From: Branchiostoma floridae
Lineage: Eukaryota > Chordata > Leptocardii > Amphioxiformes > Branchiostomatidae
NCBI RefSeq assembly: GCF_000003815.2
Contig: NC_049988.1
Span: 15,265,016 to 15,329,015, forward strand
Length of the DNA: 64,000 bases
Direction of reading: 5' to 3'
A model generated the notes under the pieces. The model saw nothing but the letters and a program-made list of their open reading frames with translations, was not told where the DNA came from and did not search any database. The position numbers and the translations under genes are program-made. Below are positions 1-11,862 of this stretch, piece after piece. Positions within the stretch are counted from its first letter, which is position 1; each line of letters opens with the position of its first letter.

Positions 1-1320
1 GCACTCGCAAAATGTTTTGGGGGCATCGCCCTCGCTAAAACCATGTGTCTTTCTAACGGAATTGCCATAAAACTTAGCCTTGCAGCAAAATTTGCCCATC
101 AAAACGCAGGAAATAGCGTTTTAGAGGGTCAAAATTTCCTAGGTGCTGAAAATATTCTTTCGCCACCACCCCCCACCCCCCATACGAAATTTGCTGCCGC
201 CGCCTCTGTTACAGTCCATTTGTATTACATGTATTTTTGCCACTAGCAGAGTGGGGTGCATTGAAGTACATGTTGGAAAAATCTGGAGGCAAAAGTTATG
301 CTAAACCATTATTTTTTAACATTTTAAGACATACAGAGTAAGACCAGAATGTAGGTAACTCATGAATAGGAGTCTTCTGGTTAAAGTCTATTTTACCATA
401 AGTTTGGTAGAATTTATATGTTCAAGTAAACGCAATGCGTATCAGCACGATTTTTTACCACTTTAAGTATATAATTTTGTGCCTTTCTGGAGTGGCAGTT
501 ATAAGAATAAGAATAAAGATGTGTTTTTTTTAATTGTGCAGGCGTATTAGTTTTATTTATATGGTACTATTCATTTGATAACTTTTAGTTGTTGTGCCAA
601 TGGTTTGACGATGTCCGTTGGCAGCAATATGTCGAGCAGGAGTGAGCACAGGTAAAGTCGTACTGGTCAACTCGGCCCAATACCGGAGACAGCAACACAA
701 GCCATTATTTGTACTAAAGAAATCATTACATACGGTTGGTCAAAGTATTACATATTATCGTCCAGAAGTATTAAGAACGGAAGAATGTACTAAGAACAAC
801 ATATGATCGGCAATGTTTTAAATGTCCAAGTCTTCTTCGCCTTCATCGGCCCGCCAGCGCATGAAGAGTTTGTCGCTTTTCTGCGAAAGAGAAAAAGTTT
901 GAATTTGGATGTTAAAGTCATAAGATTACTGTTACAGTGTTAGAATGTGAGTGTTTTGCTATATTTTTTGTAAATTTGGTGGTTGGGCCAACTTGACCAG
1001 CTGCAGGGTGCACGTGTTGGGCTGAGTTGACCAGATTTGGTCCAAGCCGTCGGTACGCAACACAGCTCGGAACTGATCACTTCCAAAAGGAGAATTACCC
1101 TCAGTACATGACCTATGAACAGGAGAGAATTGTTTATCAACACTGACAAAAAAGCAAGTTGCTTGGAGCTCAATGTCCAAAACCACCGAGCAGCGGAGCA
1201 AATGGCCGAATTTTATCAAGCTCGTGTTACACAACCCCTTGCTGCCCCGGGCGCGGGTGAAGGGGCGCGCGCTCAAGCTTGTACATTGGTCGGCTACCGC
1301 CTAAGTCGGCCATATAGAGT
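1..1320. other. Intergenic, no gene recognised
   Basis: Only short open frames occur, with no domain-like sequence and no consistent splice pattern. A more GC-rich patch lies around 1195-1300. I see no recognisable repeat or RNA gene here. Confidence 0.5.
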
Positions 1321-1324
1321 ATGT

Positions 1325-2720
1325 TTTGTCCAGTCCTTCCTTCGTTTTGTGGTGCCTAGAGAAAAATGTATATCACTCATACCTCTGTAGTAACATCCTC
1401 TTAAAGATTTATGTATTTGGAGCCAGTAGGTGTTTAGTTTTTAAGGTGTGGTCATATGAGATATTCTCTCTTGCTGTGACGCCGTCGCCATATTGTCGTC
1501 GCGTCCTCCATTGTGCTATTCTGTCCGCCATGATGGTGGATTTGTGAGTTTTTTGTGATTTCGCTAAGTCAAATCGGCTGAAACGATTCTTACTTAAAAT
1601 TAAAAGCATAGCATTTGGCACCGTGCATTACTCGTACATACTTTGTGGTTTGTCCAAATTCAGAGGGCGAAAAAACGGCATGCACCAAAATTTTTGGAAC
1701 GAGGGGCGGACATACCCCACAGGCAATTGGAATGTGGCGGCACCTGTCGCCAAAATGGGGTCTTTGCATAGTTAAGAAGAAGCTTCTTTTGTCCATGAGT
1801 TTTCTTTTACTTTTGAGTCTCGTTCATATTCTGTTACCCAGAGTAGTCTTCTTTGACTTCAGTTTGTTCGTTTTCCGGACAGAAGTTGGCCTATCCAATG
1901 GGTTTCCGGTATTTGATGACTTTATAACGTATAACGAGTTTATTTTTCATATTCTGTGCTTCTAGCCTTAGTAGGTTGTATCTGTATATGCCGACAGTTT
2001 TTTGCTATCGCAGATTATCGGTATACGTAGATGGACGGATTATTTTCCTCGTATAGATCTTTTAACATCTGGTGCTATAGATTAGTCAGCCAAGGAGGAG
2101 ATTTTAACCTCCTTGGTCAAGCACACCTGTATTCGATGTAGCCGCCTAAATGTGCCACAGAGTATGCTTTTAGTCTAGTCCTTCCTCTGTCTTGTGGTGT
2201 CTATACTGTAGAGATTTTGTCACATTCTACATATTCCTCTGAAGTAACATTCCCTTCAAGATTTTTTTTAAGCCGGTCACATGTACAGATGTCTGGGGAA
2301 GTCCCTTGTTTGGGATTTTTAACGTCCGCCATGACGGTGCAGATCTGCTGAAAGTGAAACTATTCTTACCATTTGGCATTGTGCATTAAGATGACTGGTG
2401 AATCCCTACTCTCTGGTTTGTCCAAATTCCTATGAACAAAAAACGGTATTACTCAGGTTAGACTTTCCACAACATGCAGAGGTTAGCGTTTCAATAACCC
2501 AGTGATCAATGTGCCACCAAGGCATTTATTGTAAGTGGCAGTACCAGTACGGCAAAATGCATATGGCGTCTTCATGCCACATAAGTTTTGTTTTGCTCGT
2601 CAGTGGCGTCCAGACTCTCTTACCACAAGTAAAAAATCTTTAAAAAAACTTGATTTTAGTTTGTTCGCATAGAGAGTCATGATTACTTATCCTGTGCCGA
2701 AGCTACTACCATCAAGTGCA
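1325..2720. repeat. Diverged tandem duplication (~850 bp unit)
   Basis: The segment from about 1325 to 1960 is repeated from about 2168 to 2720. Aligned landmarks occur in the same order: CAGTCCTTCCTTCGTTTTGTG (trimmed match GTCCTTCC), CTCTG(T/A)AGTAACAT, GTCCGCCATGA, CATTTGGCA(C/T)(C/T)GTGCATTA, TTTGTCCAAATTC, and TAGTTTGTTCG. The copies differ by many substitutions and indels, so this is an old duplication. No coding sequence is evident in either copy. Confidence 0.6.
2090..2116. repeat. Short palindrome CCAAGGAGG / CCTCCTTGG
   Basis: Perfect 9-bp arms are separated by 9 bases. The same arm motif recurs as palindromes at 6805-6837 and, weaker, at 7887-7907. It is probably the end-to-end remnant of a miniature hairpin transposon. 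Confidence 0.5.
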
Positions 2721-5017
2721 ATCTGTGAAAGTATTGTAGGCCTTATCTGAACATACGCAGCCTCGCACTTGATGCATTACCCTCCTTTAACGCACACATC
2801 CTTTGTCGGAGTTGTACTCGCCTTCATGATAGAAGAAACCGACTCTGGGAAGATTTTCGTGATAATAAATGTTATTTTCACATAGGATGTAATAGTTTCA
2901 GAAGTGCTAACTCACATGAATCCAATAAGATACAAGCTAGTGCAGTAATGCTCCACTTAAGCAAACAGGTACAATAAAGTATCACTAAATACATTATGTT
3001 GACTTTGTGAAAATAGTAAGAACAATTTTCAACAAATGATACTGTCCAACATGGCATAGTTGTTACCTATGCTATAATGGTTGAAACCCAGTCCAAAGTT
3101 TTTCTTCCTCACCTGTGGGCATTGTGCAGTGGGAAACCTGTGAGTAGCCATTTTGACACGGTGATTTTGAACAAACATGTCATGTGATCTACTACTGACG
3201 CATGTGCTGAGCACGTCACCGGAACGTACTGCGCCTGCGCGAACCCTGGTGTTTTGGGGCTTGGTTAGGTCAACGTTGCATTGAAATCCCGCTTGTTGCA
3301 CAGTATATGTTAGAGACATGGTTTCATGTAAAACGTACACGGGATTTTACCCTTATATACGCACGTACTTTCTTAAATGCGGCCCTTTAGTAAACCGGGG
3401 GTTTAGCAAGGTTTAGCATGTCTATACTTTTCGCTCAAGCGCAGTACGTTCCGGTGACGTGCTCATGTGCTGTACCGTACGTGGCGCGCATTAGCTGCAG
3501 TGACATCACCAGTTCCTTCGAAGGAATATGTTCCCATAAGAAGCTTGCCGAACGGTTTCACGGACTACATTATGTGGGACATATCAGCAGACCTGATAGG
3601 TAAGCATTGAGAGAGATTGGTTGTTGGACGGATACAGTGGCAAATACTTATCGTAGACATTAACTTGGTTATGTTGCAGTAAAAGTACTCATTGACATTA
3701 TACTGTGACCTGTTTCTTCCCCAGGTACTAGTCCCACCCGGTGATTCCTGTCCGGTAAGTCCCGCGACGATGAAGTGTTGTAATTCTGAGCGAGCCTGGT
3801 AAAATAGCAGGATTTTCAAGAAAAACACATTGTATCACAAGTTACATAGCCACAGTAAGAGATACAGCATATAAAAGTAGTCAGGTATAGTCTCTCTCCC
3901 AATCTGTTGCCGTTCATGTAGATCCGGACGCACATCTACCATGCTCAAAATGATGATATACAACCCCTGATCGTCATGCACGTATGGTTTAGTTGACTTT
4001 GTGTGTCTATTCTTCCCTTTTGGGTCTCTTTCTAGTGCTGTGAATGCTGAAAATATCTCAATTTCCCTACCAAACAAGTTTGTAAATTCTACACAATACA
4101 TACATGAACGACCTTGAAGTTGAACGTTTTTCCATTGGTGCCATGTAGAATATCATGAACATTCTACTCTTATTTTCAAATGTAGCGGTCAAAAAGCTCC
4201 AAGGTAGCATCCAACATTTTCTGAAGGCGGTTTACGGGCAGATCCTTGGATGGCAAAGTCCATCGACACGATTCGTGGCCGTTTTGTTGTTGAATTTATG
4301 CACATGTAGCCGAGAAAGGACCTGCAATGTAAAGTAACATTGGGGACGGTTAAAAAGGCTGAAATCCACCAATCTAGATCAAAACGCCGTCTGTGACTAC
4401 GTGTTTTTAATGCCTTCTTCATACAAGGAAGGTCTGGAATGGTTTTGCATCCGTTTCCAGCAAACAACAAAATTATTCACTCTATGCTACTCTTCTTTCC
4501 GACACTCTCAACACAGCAACAGAAATGGCCGCACAACAGAAATGACCGCACGGGAAAAGGACGACGTTGGACTCGTGACTCAGGCATATCTTGCACAGGC
4601 ATTTTTATTCCTGCCCAGGAAGCCTTCTCTGACTGTGGTGCTTCTTTTGGCCTTGGTTTCTCGTATGTGGAGGAACATGCTCCTTTGCTTATAACAGAAG
4701 TAAATTTTCAAATACCGGAACAAAGGTCACTTCTTGGCGTCATATTCTGTCAGTGTCTGCACCAACCAACTTTAGTATGTTGACCAAGTAAAAAATAGCC
4801 TTATTACAAGTACCTATCAATCATTCGCCACACCTTGCCAATGATTAAGGAACAAAGAAGATGCCATAGCAGTCAGTCATCTACCTCAAAATGAGGCGGT
4901 AACGAATTTTCAGTATAAGCAGCGAACTAGGTCCACGGACTGGGCCAACCCGTCTGTATGCTCCAATTTGACATTTAAGTACATGTTTGTCTAATTTTAT
5001 GGCGGGTTTATAAGAGT
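2721..5017. other. Intergenic, no gene recognised
   Basis: There is no supportable coding sequence. The stretch contains one clear inverted repeat (arms 3205-3238 and 3429-3464). Small overlapping open frames near 4400-4780 have no recognisable domain and no splice support. Confidence 0.45.
3205..3464. repeat. Inverted repeat, 26-bp perfect core
   Basis: The core beginning GAGCACGTCACCGGAACGTA at about 3208 is repeated in inverse orientation at about 3436-3461. About 200 bases separate the arms. GC-rich arms in AT-rich surroundings suggest the ends of a small hairpin transposon. No target-site duplication was identified. Confidence 0.55.
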
Positions 5018-5272
5018 ACCATGGCTATCTGCATCTGTACGAGTTTTGTCCGTATATCCGCGTAACGAACCAACTTCGCAGGCAGGCGTCGTGGCGGTAC
5101 CTAAAATGTTAACGTTTATACACCAAGGACAATTCAATGAAGGACAGGTGTTAATAAATAATAGCCTTTATTGCACATTCATGCCCTATCGGGCTAAGTA
5201 CAGGCATGTAGATAGAAAAGGTAGTAATGCAGTATACATGGTTTCTAAAACATGGATTCTAAAACTAGTCTA

Positions 5273-5611
5273 TTACATTTGTTCGGCTTCTTCTCGTTTC
5301 TTAGTAATGTTGAATATGTAGCTTGAGATGTGTTTGTATAATGTCGTTCGATCAAACCTCATAAGAAAAATGAATTTTTCAACACTAGACAAAGATTCAA
5401 AGCGAGGGAACTTTCCTATAATAAAGCTAAAAAGAATACTTCTATCATTAGTATATAAACTACAATCTAATAAAAAGTGGGCTTCATCTTCGACCTTGCT
5501 CAAGTTACAAAACTGACAGATTCTTTGCTCCAGAGGTGTGCGGTTGTGCCTCCCTGTTTCAACACGGAGTACCTTACTTGGACACTTCATCAGACCTGAT
5601 GATGTTAGCAC
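5273..5611 (-). pseudogene. LINE reverse-transcriptase ORF, C-terminal remnant
   Basis: A 112-residue open frame ends in sequence typical of the extreme C-terminus of non-LTR retrotransposon ORF2 proteins. It has a Cys-His cluster of the form RICQFCN...VEDEAHFLLDC (CxxC ... HxxxxC), preceded by the basic stretch ETGRHNRTPLEQR and followed by a helical tail. The polymerase and endonuclease domains are absent, so this is a 5'-truncated copy. The class (CR1, RTE-X or another) cannot be fixed from this piece. It lies between the arms of the 84-bp inverted repeat. Confidence 0.7.
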
Positions 5612-5759
5612 TTATCTCTAATGTGAAATTACTTTAACCAAGCTCTGGTATATTTTCCAGGATCAACCTGTTACTATATTACAAGATTGACAAATCAAGA
5701 TCCGTCAAATTTTTCAGTGTAACACTTATCGAAAAGAGTAGGGCTAGGGACCCTTTCCG

Positions 5760-6364
5760 GTCAGTCTTTTTACCGGAAAACACAGGAAAACACAGTTAAA
5801 CACCGGAAAACACCGGAAAACACACGAAGGAGTGAATAATCTACTGAAATACAGTATGTTTTGATGAGTAAACATGACAGGCACGTAGGACACCGCTTTA
5901 TTTGTAATTTGGCGGACTCAGGACGTGCTGCTTGTGCAAAATTATGTAACGTTGACGGCTAGAAGAAGCAAGCTTTATTAAGAAATACAGAAAACAGATT
6001 CTTATCACAATCCGAGTAGATTCATATATATTATATATATAACAATATATAACAGATTTTTGCACTGAAATTCGGTAGATATCAGCTGTCTTGTTGTGAA
6101 AGTATCAGACCCCGCTAAACAAACATGTATTCTGCAATGAAAACAAACATGGCCGCCGGGTGGCGTCGGTCCGGCCCGTCGTCTCATGCATTTTCTGACG
6201 ATTTCTTCATTCCAGGGCCATATGTAGATTATTCTGTGGCAAAACATAGCGACCTGTCATGTTTACTCATCAAAACATACTGTATTTCAGTAGATTATTC
6301 ACTCCTTCATGTGTTTTCCGGTGTTTAACTGTGTTTTCCTCTGTTTTCCGGTAAAAAGTCTGAC
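5760..6364. mobile_element. Foldback MITE with ~115-bp terminal inverted repeats
   Basis: The left arm (5760-5881) and right arm (6253-6364) are near-perfect reverse complements. Both begin GTCAG(A/T)CTTTTTACCGG, carry repeated ACCGGAAAACAC units, and end ...GAGTAAACATGACAGG. The 370-bp loop has no transposase. The left arm has one extra copy of the ACCGGAAAACAC unit. The long arms and short loop are typical of a non-autonomous foldback-type DNA transposon. Confidence 0.8.
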
Positions 6365-6677
6365 CCGACCCTTTCCCGGTGTTGAGTGGATTGAAGCCAT
6401 TCCGGACAAAATGGGGAAGGGAATTTCCTGAGCAGCCTTCGTAACCACTGCTTCTCTTAGTGAGATTTTTTTTGACTTAGGAAGAAGAGATTTGGTTACA
6501 GTTGTACAATGTAACCCGTATCAATGAAGTGGCCTTCGTGCCATACCTTGAAGTGAAAATCGGATCTTATTACGCAAAAGAAAAGAATAACCAGGTACCG
6601 CCACGACGCCTGCCTGCGAAGTTGGTTCGTTACGCGGATATACGGACTGTACTCGTACAGATGCAGATAGCCATGGT

Positions 6678-7446
6678 CTGCTTGACGCACATATAGTTGG
6701 GTGCAGAAATTTAAGTTACACAACGATCAACAACAACAAAAAAACACAGCTAAAACCAAAACTGCTTCGGCTGGCAATCAATTTCCCGCTCGAAAATATT
6801 CCCACCAAGGAGGTTAAAGAATCTTTTACCTCCTTGTTCCCACCAAAAACTGTTCCAGCGCCACAACTAAGCTTACGTTCCTGCCATGTACCTAGATGCC
6901 CATGGCACACAACAACGTACACACAACGGCGTACTGTAGAGAACGCTAGTCTGTAAACACTTACTCGCTTAAAAGCGCGTCTAATATCGAAGTTTCTTCG
7001 TGGAGCATAACTTGCTAGTTTTTGTTCGCATTTAGTGTAAACGTGGTTTCTCGTTGTTACAGCATAAGGTGCACTAACTAATGGTTATACAGATGATTAT
7101 TTGACTACAAAATATCTTTCCAACGAAATAAACTGAGAACATACCCGACGAGGTAAATGTAGAAAGATTATTCTAGAGTAAGATTGAGGGAAACCGATAA
7201 GATAAAATTCAGTTGTTCACCAGATGGAAATTTCAGTAGGTATGTGTACTAATGGCCACATTTCGAGTTTCATAGTTGCAGGCCCGCCATTTTGAGAGCT
7301 CTACATGAATGTCTGTCAGTAGTGTAAAATACAAGGGGCTAAATGCCCTTCAAAAACATGTACAAACACACATCGTACGATAGTAAGTGCATGGTATGCT
7401 TTAAGGTGTAACATCTTTGCATAATGGACAAAAAAAAACGATACAA
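6678..7446. other. Intergenic, no gene recognised
   Basis: No coding sequence is supported. The only structure seen is a CAAGGAGG/CCTCCTTG palindrome (6805-6837). Confidence 0.4.
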
Positions 7447-7602
7447 TATAGAAAATTCTAGCCAGAGCCACGTCACCACAAAGAAGACTGGCAATTTGGG
7501 CCGACTGCGCAATCGATAGTAGTGCTCATTCCAGCAATGAGCCCCAAACTGTCGATTGCGCAGTCGGCCCAAACTGGCTGCTTTCTAAATTTTCTATAGT
7601 GT
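7447..7602. mobile_element. Hairpin MITE (~155 bp)
   Basis: A perfect 22-bp inverted repeat (7495-7516 and 7552-7573, core GGGCCGACTGCGCAATCG) sits inside weaker outer arms beginning TATAGAAAATT. A further small hairpin (GTGCTCATT / AATGAGCC) fills the loop. The whole segment folds on itself, as expected of a miniature inverted-repeat element. Confidence 0.65.
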
Positions 7603-8015
7603 GTTTATGGGGATATGATCGACGGAAATCTAGTTTCCGAATCAAGTTTAGAATTTAACGCAGTGAATTTTCTGGACATTTCAACAGCCAATCATGACGA
7701 GGCAACCTCTTTGTACTTTACCATTTACGGAAATCAAGACTCACTGTCACATTCAGAAAAACAAATTTCTAGTGTGTCGCACTTCTCGTCGCTTAAGGAA
7801 GTTACTGGCTGTGTGTTATCGTGAATTGGTACCCCGTTTAGGAAAGACAAAAAAAGCTCAAGTTTTTATTGTACCATAGCTACACTCAAGGAGGTTGTAT
7901 AACCTCCGTCCTACACTTCATGTCGTTCGGGAAAGTTACACCGACCGGGAGGTACGGTACATTGGTTCCCCATTTAGAAAATTAAAACAAAAAGGCATAA
8001 TCTGTACCGCGGGTA

Positions 8016-8147
8016 TACTCTCCAAGCTGAGGTTGAATCGCGCAGATATAGAAGTAGTCGGAAAATTTCACCGGCGCTCTTAGGCGCTCTTTCTAATTTT
8101 TCCGACTACTTCTATATCTGCACGATTCAACCTCTGCCTGGAGAGTA
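8016..8147. mobile_element. TACTCTCCA-ended hairpin MITE, copy 1
   Basis: The termini are TACTCTCCAAGC and its complement. The long arms (GAGGTTGAATCG...GCAGATATAGAAGTAGTCGG) are repeated inverted at about 8101-8134. The family is shared with the element at 52369-52448. No target duplication is obvious at this copy. Confidence 0.65.
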
Positions 8148-10406
8148 CGACAGGTACACTTCTCATCTTTTGTGGAAGTTGCTAACTGGGTGGTACGGTA
8201 CATTGTTGCCGCGTCTCGAAGAAACAAGAAGGCATAAGCTGTACCTCAGCCACACTTCTCATATGACATTTTTTGTGACATTTGTTCTTTTTCCAATCGA
8301 TATTTTTACTCGCATGTCGTGGTAACAAATATTGGTTCGAAAAAAAATCCTTTCACCTCCCGTTTTAGTTCCAGGCAATACATTTATGGAAAATTACCTT
8401 TTGCAGGTAGTTTTCATTTCCATATTAAAAACACCAACATACAGTCTTTACGGACGTGGTAGAATACTTAGTCTAGTATTTTCTATTGGTGACTGCAGGT
8501 TGACAGTGCATGCATGTATTGTCTAAGGGTCACAAAGTATAAAAATTACACAGAAAAAAATCACTCACAGTTTCACAGCGGATTTATGTGCGAAACTATG
8601 TTGAAGACCACAAATTTCACATATACGTGGACCAACACATATCCGTTTCGGGCAAAGCAGCCATAAAACGAAAAAAAAAAGATTTATGGAATACAACCTC
8701 TGTCCTCGCTGCAAGTGTATGAAGCACAAAATTTAAGGCACAATTGCAAGCCCTGTAAACCCAACTCCGTAAATCGTACGACATATTTATCTACTTTAAG
8801 AAATTCCGCCGGGAATGAGTGGACTTCATGTTTACCTCTACAGTGTCTGTGACTGCACATTTCAATGCAACTAACACTTTTTTAACATTTGATCAGCCAG
8901 TAGACCTGCTCAGTGACTGTACAGTACAGGGTAGGACTGTCTTAAAAGGCTGTATACATTTTGAAAACAGGCCAGGGAGATCAAATACCTTACGCACTCT
9001 TGTATATTGGCGCCCTCGGACTAGTACTACATTACACAAAGTGGACGTTCAGCAAATTTAGACTTCGGTGTTTTTCTCCGCCCAAATGTCCTTTTTTTCG
9101 AAACAAGATCTGTCATTTTATATCCCCCTGTTCTAAAACTGTTTTAGGATTTCGAGAGCAGGTAAAAACCTAATGAGTGTATAAAGCATAGAAGGTGCCA
9201 AGCTTTTCTAAAATGCGAGATCTTCTTACATCAAAATTGTCTATCATACACCCAAATGTTGGGCATTTTAACATCCAGAATGCGTGAACCTTTCATGTAG
9301 AGTATACACCTAAAGTTTTATATCAAACAATTAACTACTTTTATGTATTCTATCGGGTTGAGCTATCGTTGGTAGTCAGTGCGGTCGGTAGTCAGTGCGT
9401 AAGGTGCGTACACGTAGTGTAAAATCCCTAAGGTGGGCCCCACCTCTTGGAACAAACAAAGGTGTCACGGAAAGGTGATCTCAGGTTCTGGCCGATGCAA
9501 AAATGTTCACCTCATTAAACAAACGAACAGAAGCAATATGTATACCGGAAAATGTTCTTTTTTTTCGATTAAATGGTGAACCAGAGCTATATGAACAACG
9601 CTTGAACTAAGAACCGCGTTCGCCCTTTATTACACTGTACACACCTGGTGCAATCAAGGAGTATATGGATCTATATAACCGGCAACAGGCCGGTGTCACA
9701 GGACCGTACCTCGGGGTATCTAGCTCTGGAACCACGCATGCAATCTGCGATACACTCGTCAGGAAAGATCTAGATACACACGGTCTGTGGCAGTTTTTCG
9801 TGCACTGAAGTGACCGTATTTGTTAGTGGTGCATGCCGTAGTATGAAAAATAAACTACAAATGTACTAGTATATCACATCGTTGCTGAATGTTTTGGTTG
9901 ACGTTTGTTTATTTTGCCAAACGTATTTAGTAAAGGCTTCAATCTCGTGAAAGCTTTCGTCAGGCAATGATAGGATTTCTGTCCTGTTCACTAGTATGGC
10001 CAAAAACACTATTTCAGAATGCTAATTAATGGTTCCACACCAGTATCCCCTAGGTCAATAGACCCTGAAATAAGATACACAACTCACCTTAATACATCAT
10101 ATTTCTCCGCATGTGGCTCCAGTGTTACATTCAGGATGACAAACCAGCACGCCTATCATCCGATTCTTTAAAAATGTAACAATCAGTTTTTGAAATGTGA
10201 AAACTTCTTGAAATACTCCATCACCATGCTCTAACCTCTGACCCAACACCTTAACACAGGTGTGGCTGTCACCTTTTGTTTGTAGAGTAGTGTTTACATT
10301 CACTATCGCTGGAGAATATTTAATTGTACTAGCGCCACCTAGTGTTGTGTACATGAATTACAGCCAAAACCTTCTCTGCCTAACTCTGTAACTGTGCTTA
10401 CATGAA
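8148..10406. other. Intergenic, no gene recognised
   Basis: Scattered short frames are present, none with recognisable domains. A minus-strand 85-codon frame at 10097-10354 is followed by a donor-like GGTGAGT but stops before it, so it is not called as a gene. Confidence 0.4.
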
Positions 10407-10611
10407 GGACACACCAATTTTATTTGTTGCTTCTCAGATTCGCCTGTCCATTGTTTTTTCAAGTCCCAAGAAAAAATATTACAGATTTTGCTATCATTTG
10501 TTATTTAAGTTGTATATCTTCACCCCAGACCTTTTGCGAAAAAATTTCAACCTGTTGGTCCAAGTTTTTCCTGAAAAAATCTGAGAAGCAACAAATAGAT
10601 TTGGTGTGGCC
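10407..10611. mobile_element. MITE with GG(A/C)CACACCAA ends (205 bp)
   Basis: The left end GGACACACCAATTTTATTTG and the inverse of the right end (GGCCACACCAAATCTATTTG) match over about 35 bp, through TTGCTTCTCAGATT. The interior is AT-rich and non-coding. It is a non-autonomous DNA transposon of undetermined superfamily. Confidence 0.75.
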
Positions 10612-11409
10612 TAAAGGTTAAAACATACACAATCAGGCTTACTTGCTGTAATCTATACACATGAAATGGTTCCCAGACTCTAAACTCTACATCAATCTAT
10701 TGTGTGGCTTAAGTTCATCTCATGCAAAGCATATTTATGCAGACTATGACTCAGTAAGGTTTTCAATCAAATGTGGACCAACTTTTTCACTGATTTGGCC
10801 TGATATGACACATCTTTTGATACCTTGTTCTATCCTGCAACTAGCAGATATGTTGAGGACTATTCTACTTGCTGAACACTCGCCTCCAAACTACCAGTAG
10901 CATTGAAGATGTATCAGTCAGTAACTAAAATGTTAAGGGTATTCTGATTCAGAAGCTTAAGTAGCAATGATTTGAAATAATGAAGACACTGGGTGGTTAA
11001 TGCTGTACAGTTCTTCTCTTACTAGTGCAGTTGTAAAAGCTTCTAGCTCTTTAGAAATGTTAACACTCATGGATCATACATTTATGAAGATTGGTCATCA
11101 AGAGACCTACAGTTACCTATCTATTTACCTAGTACAAATTAATGTCAATGATCATTTAGTGTCTTGTAAACAACATTGAAGAAAGATGTCAGATGACATC
11201 TTAAACATCTCAATCTCGTAATCTCGTATTCCTCAAAATATTGCATCTTCAGTTTTATACATTGAAATAATAACTCATGGATCATATGTTCTTTCTTTCA
11301 AATTCTGCAGATCAACCATGGTGCTAGTACTGAGGGATTTCTCCATGAGCACTGGACAGCAGCAACAGAGAATGGATTTTTGTTCAGCTGTGACATAATG
11401 ACCAGTAGT

Positions 11410-11785
11410 CAACTTGGGACTGAATCTTGGGCCCCTACTGCCTCATATCTGCTGCGATTGGGCTGCAAGGACTGAACCATGATCAGATGGATCTGCGGCA
11501 TTAAACCCCAGGATGAGACACTGTCAGCTACTCTACATGCTAGTCTTGGTGTTGTGGACATCGCCCCAATGCTGCGGTCTCAATGACTCCAGTGGTACGG
11601 ACATGTTGAATGATCCTGTCATCATCACCATCACGTAATGGTAATTGTCAGGCAACAGAGGTTGTGGTAGACCAAGGAAATCTTGGTTGGAGTGTGTTGG
11701 GGGGACGTTGGGTGTGCTGCTTTGCCAGTGTGAACCTGCTGGACAGAGCTGCTTGGAAGTGTGGTGTGAAGACTAGCTGACTGCT
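11410..11785 (+). pseudogene. Decayed LINE ORF2 C-terminal segment
   Basis: The plus-strand translation gives ESWAPTASYLLRLGCKD, stop, then TMIRWICGIKPQDETLSATL and, after another stop, LQWYGHVE. Further on is GNRGCGRPRKSWLECVGG. This order (MIRWICG, LxWYGHVE, GRPRKSWLECV) is the signature of the region downstream of the reverse-transcriptase domain in many non-LTR elements. In-frame stops and frame changes show it is dead. It is unrelated in sequence to the LINE piece at 5273-5611. Confidence 0.75.
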
Positions 11786-11833
11786 GCTTACCTATGTCAG
11801 AGACTCCAGCAGCAGTATCATCAAATATTGGAT

Positions 11834-11862
11834 ACTACTACTACTACCACTACTACTACAAC
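11834..11862. repeat. TAC/CTA trinucleotide microsatellite
   Basis: An imperfect run of about nine TAC units with one CCA interruption, immediately downstream of the LINE remnant. Confidence 0.8.

Larger units (their letters stand above)
5018..6677. repeat. 84-bp inverted repeat pair enclosing TE fragments
   Basis: Arms 5018-5101 and 6594-6677 are reverse complements at 81 of 84 positions. Each runs from ACCATGGCTATCTGCATCTG at the outer edge to GTGGCGGTACC at the inner edge. They enclose 1.5 kb holding a LINE fragment and a foldback element. They could be the ends of a larger composite element or a recent inverted duplication. Confidence 0.7.

Noticed and set aside
7495-7573. microRNA precursor
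   Set aside because: The stem is perfect over 22 bp and is nested in outer inverted repeats, which fits a MITE better than an imperfect pre-miRNA fold.
10097-10354. Minus-strand 85-codon open frame followed by GGTGAGT
   Set aside because: The frame stops before the donor, no partner exon was found and no domain is visible.
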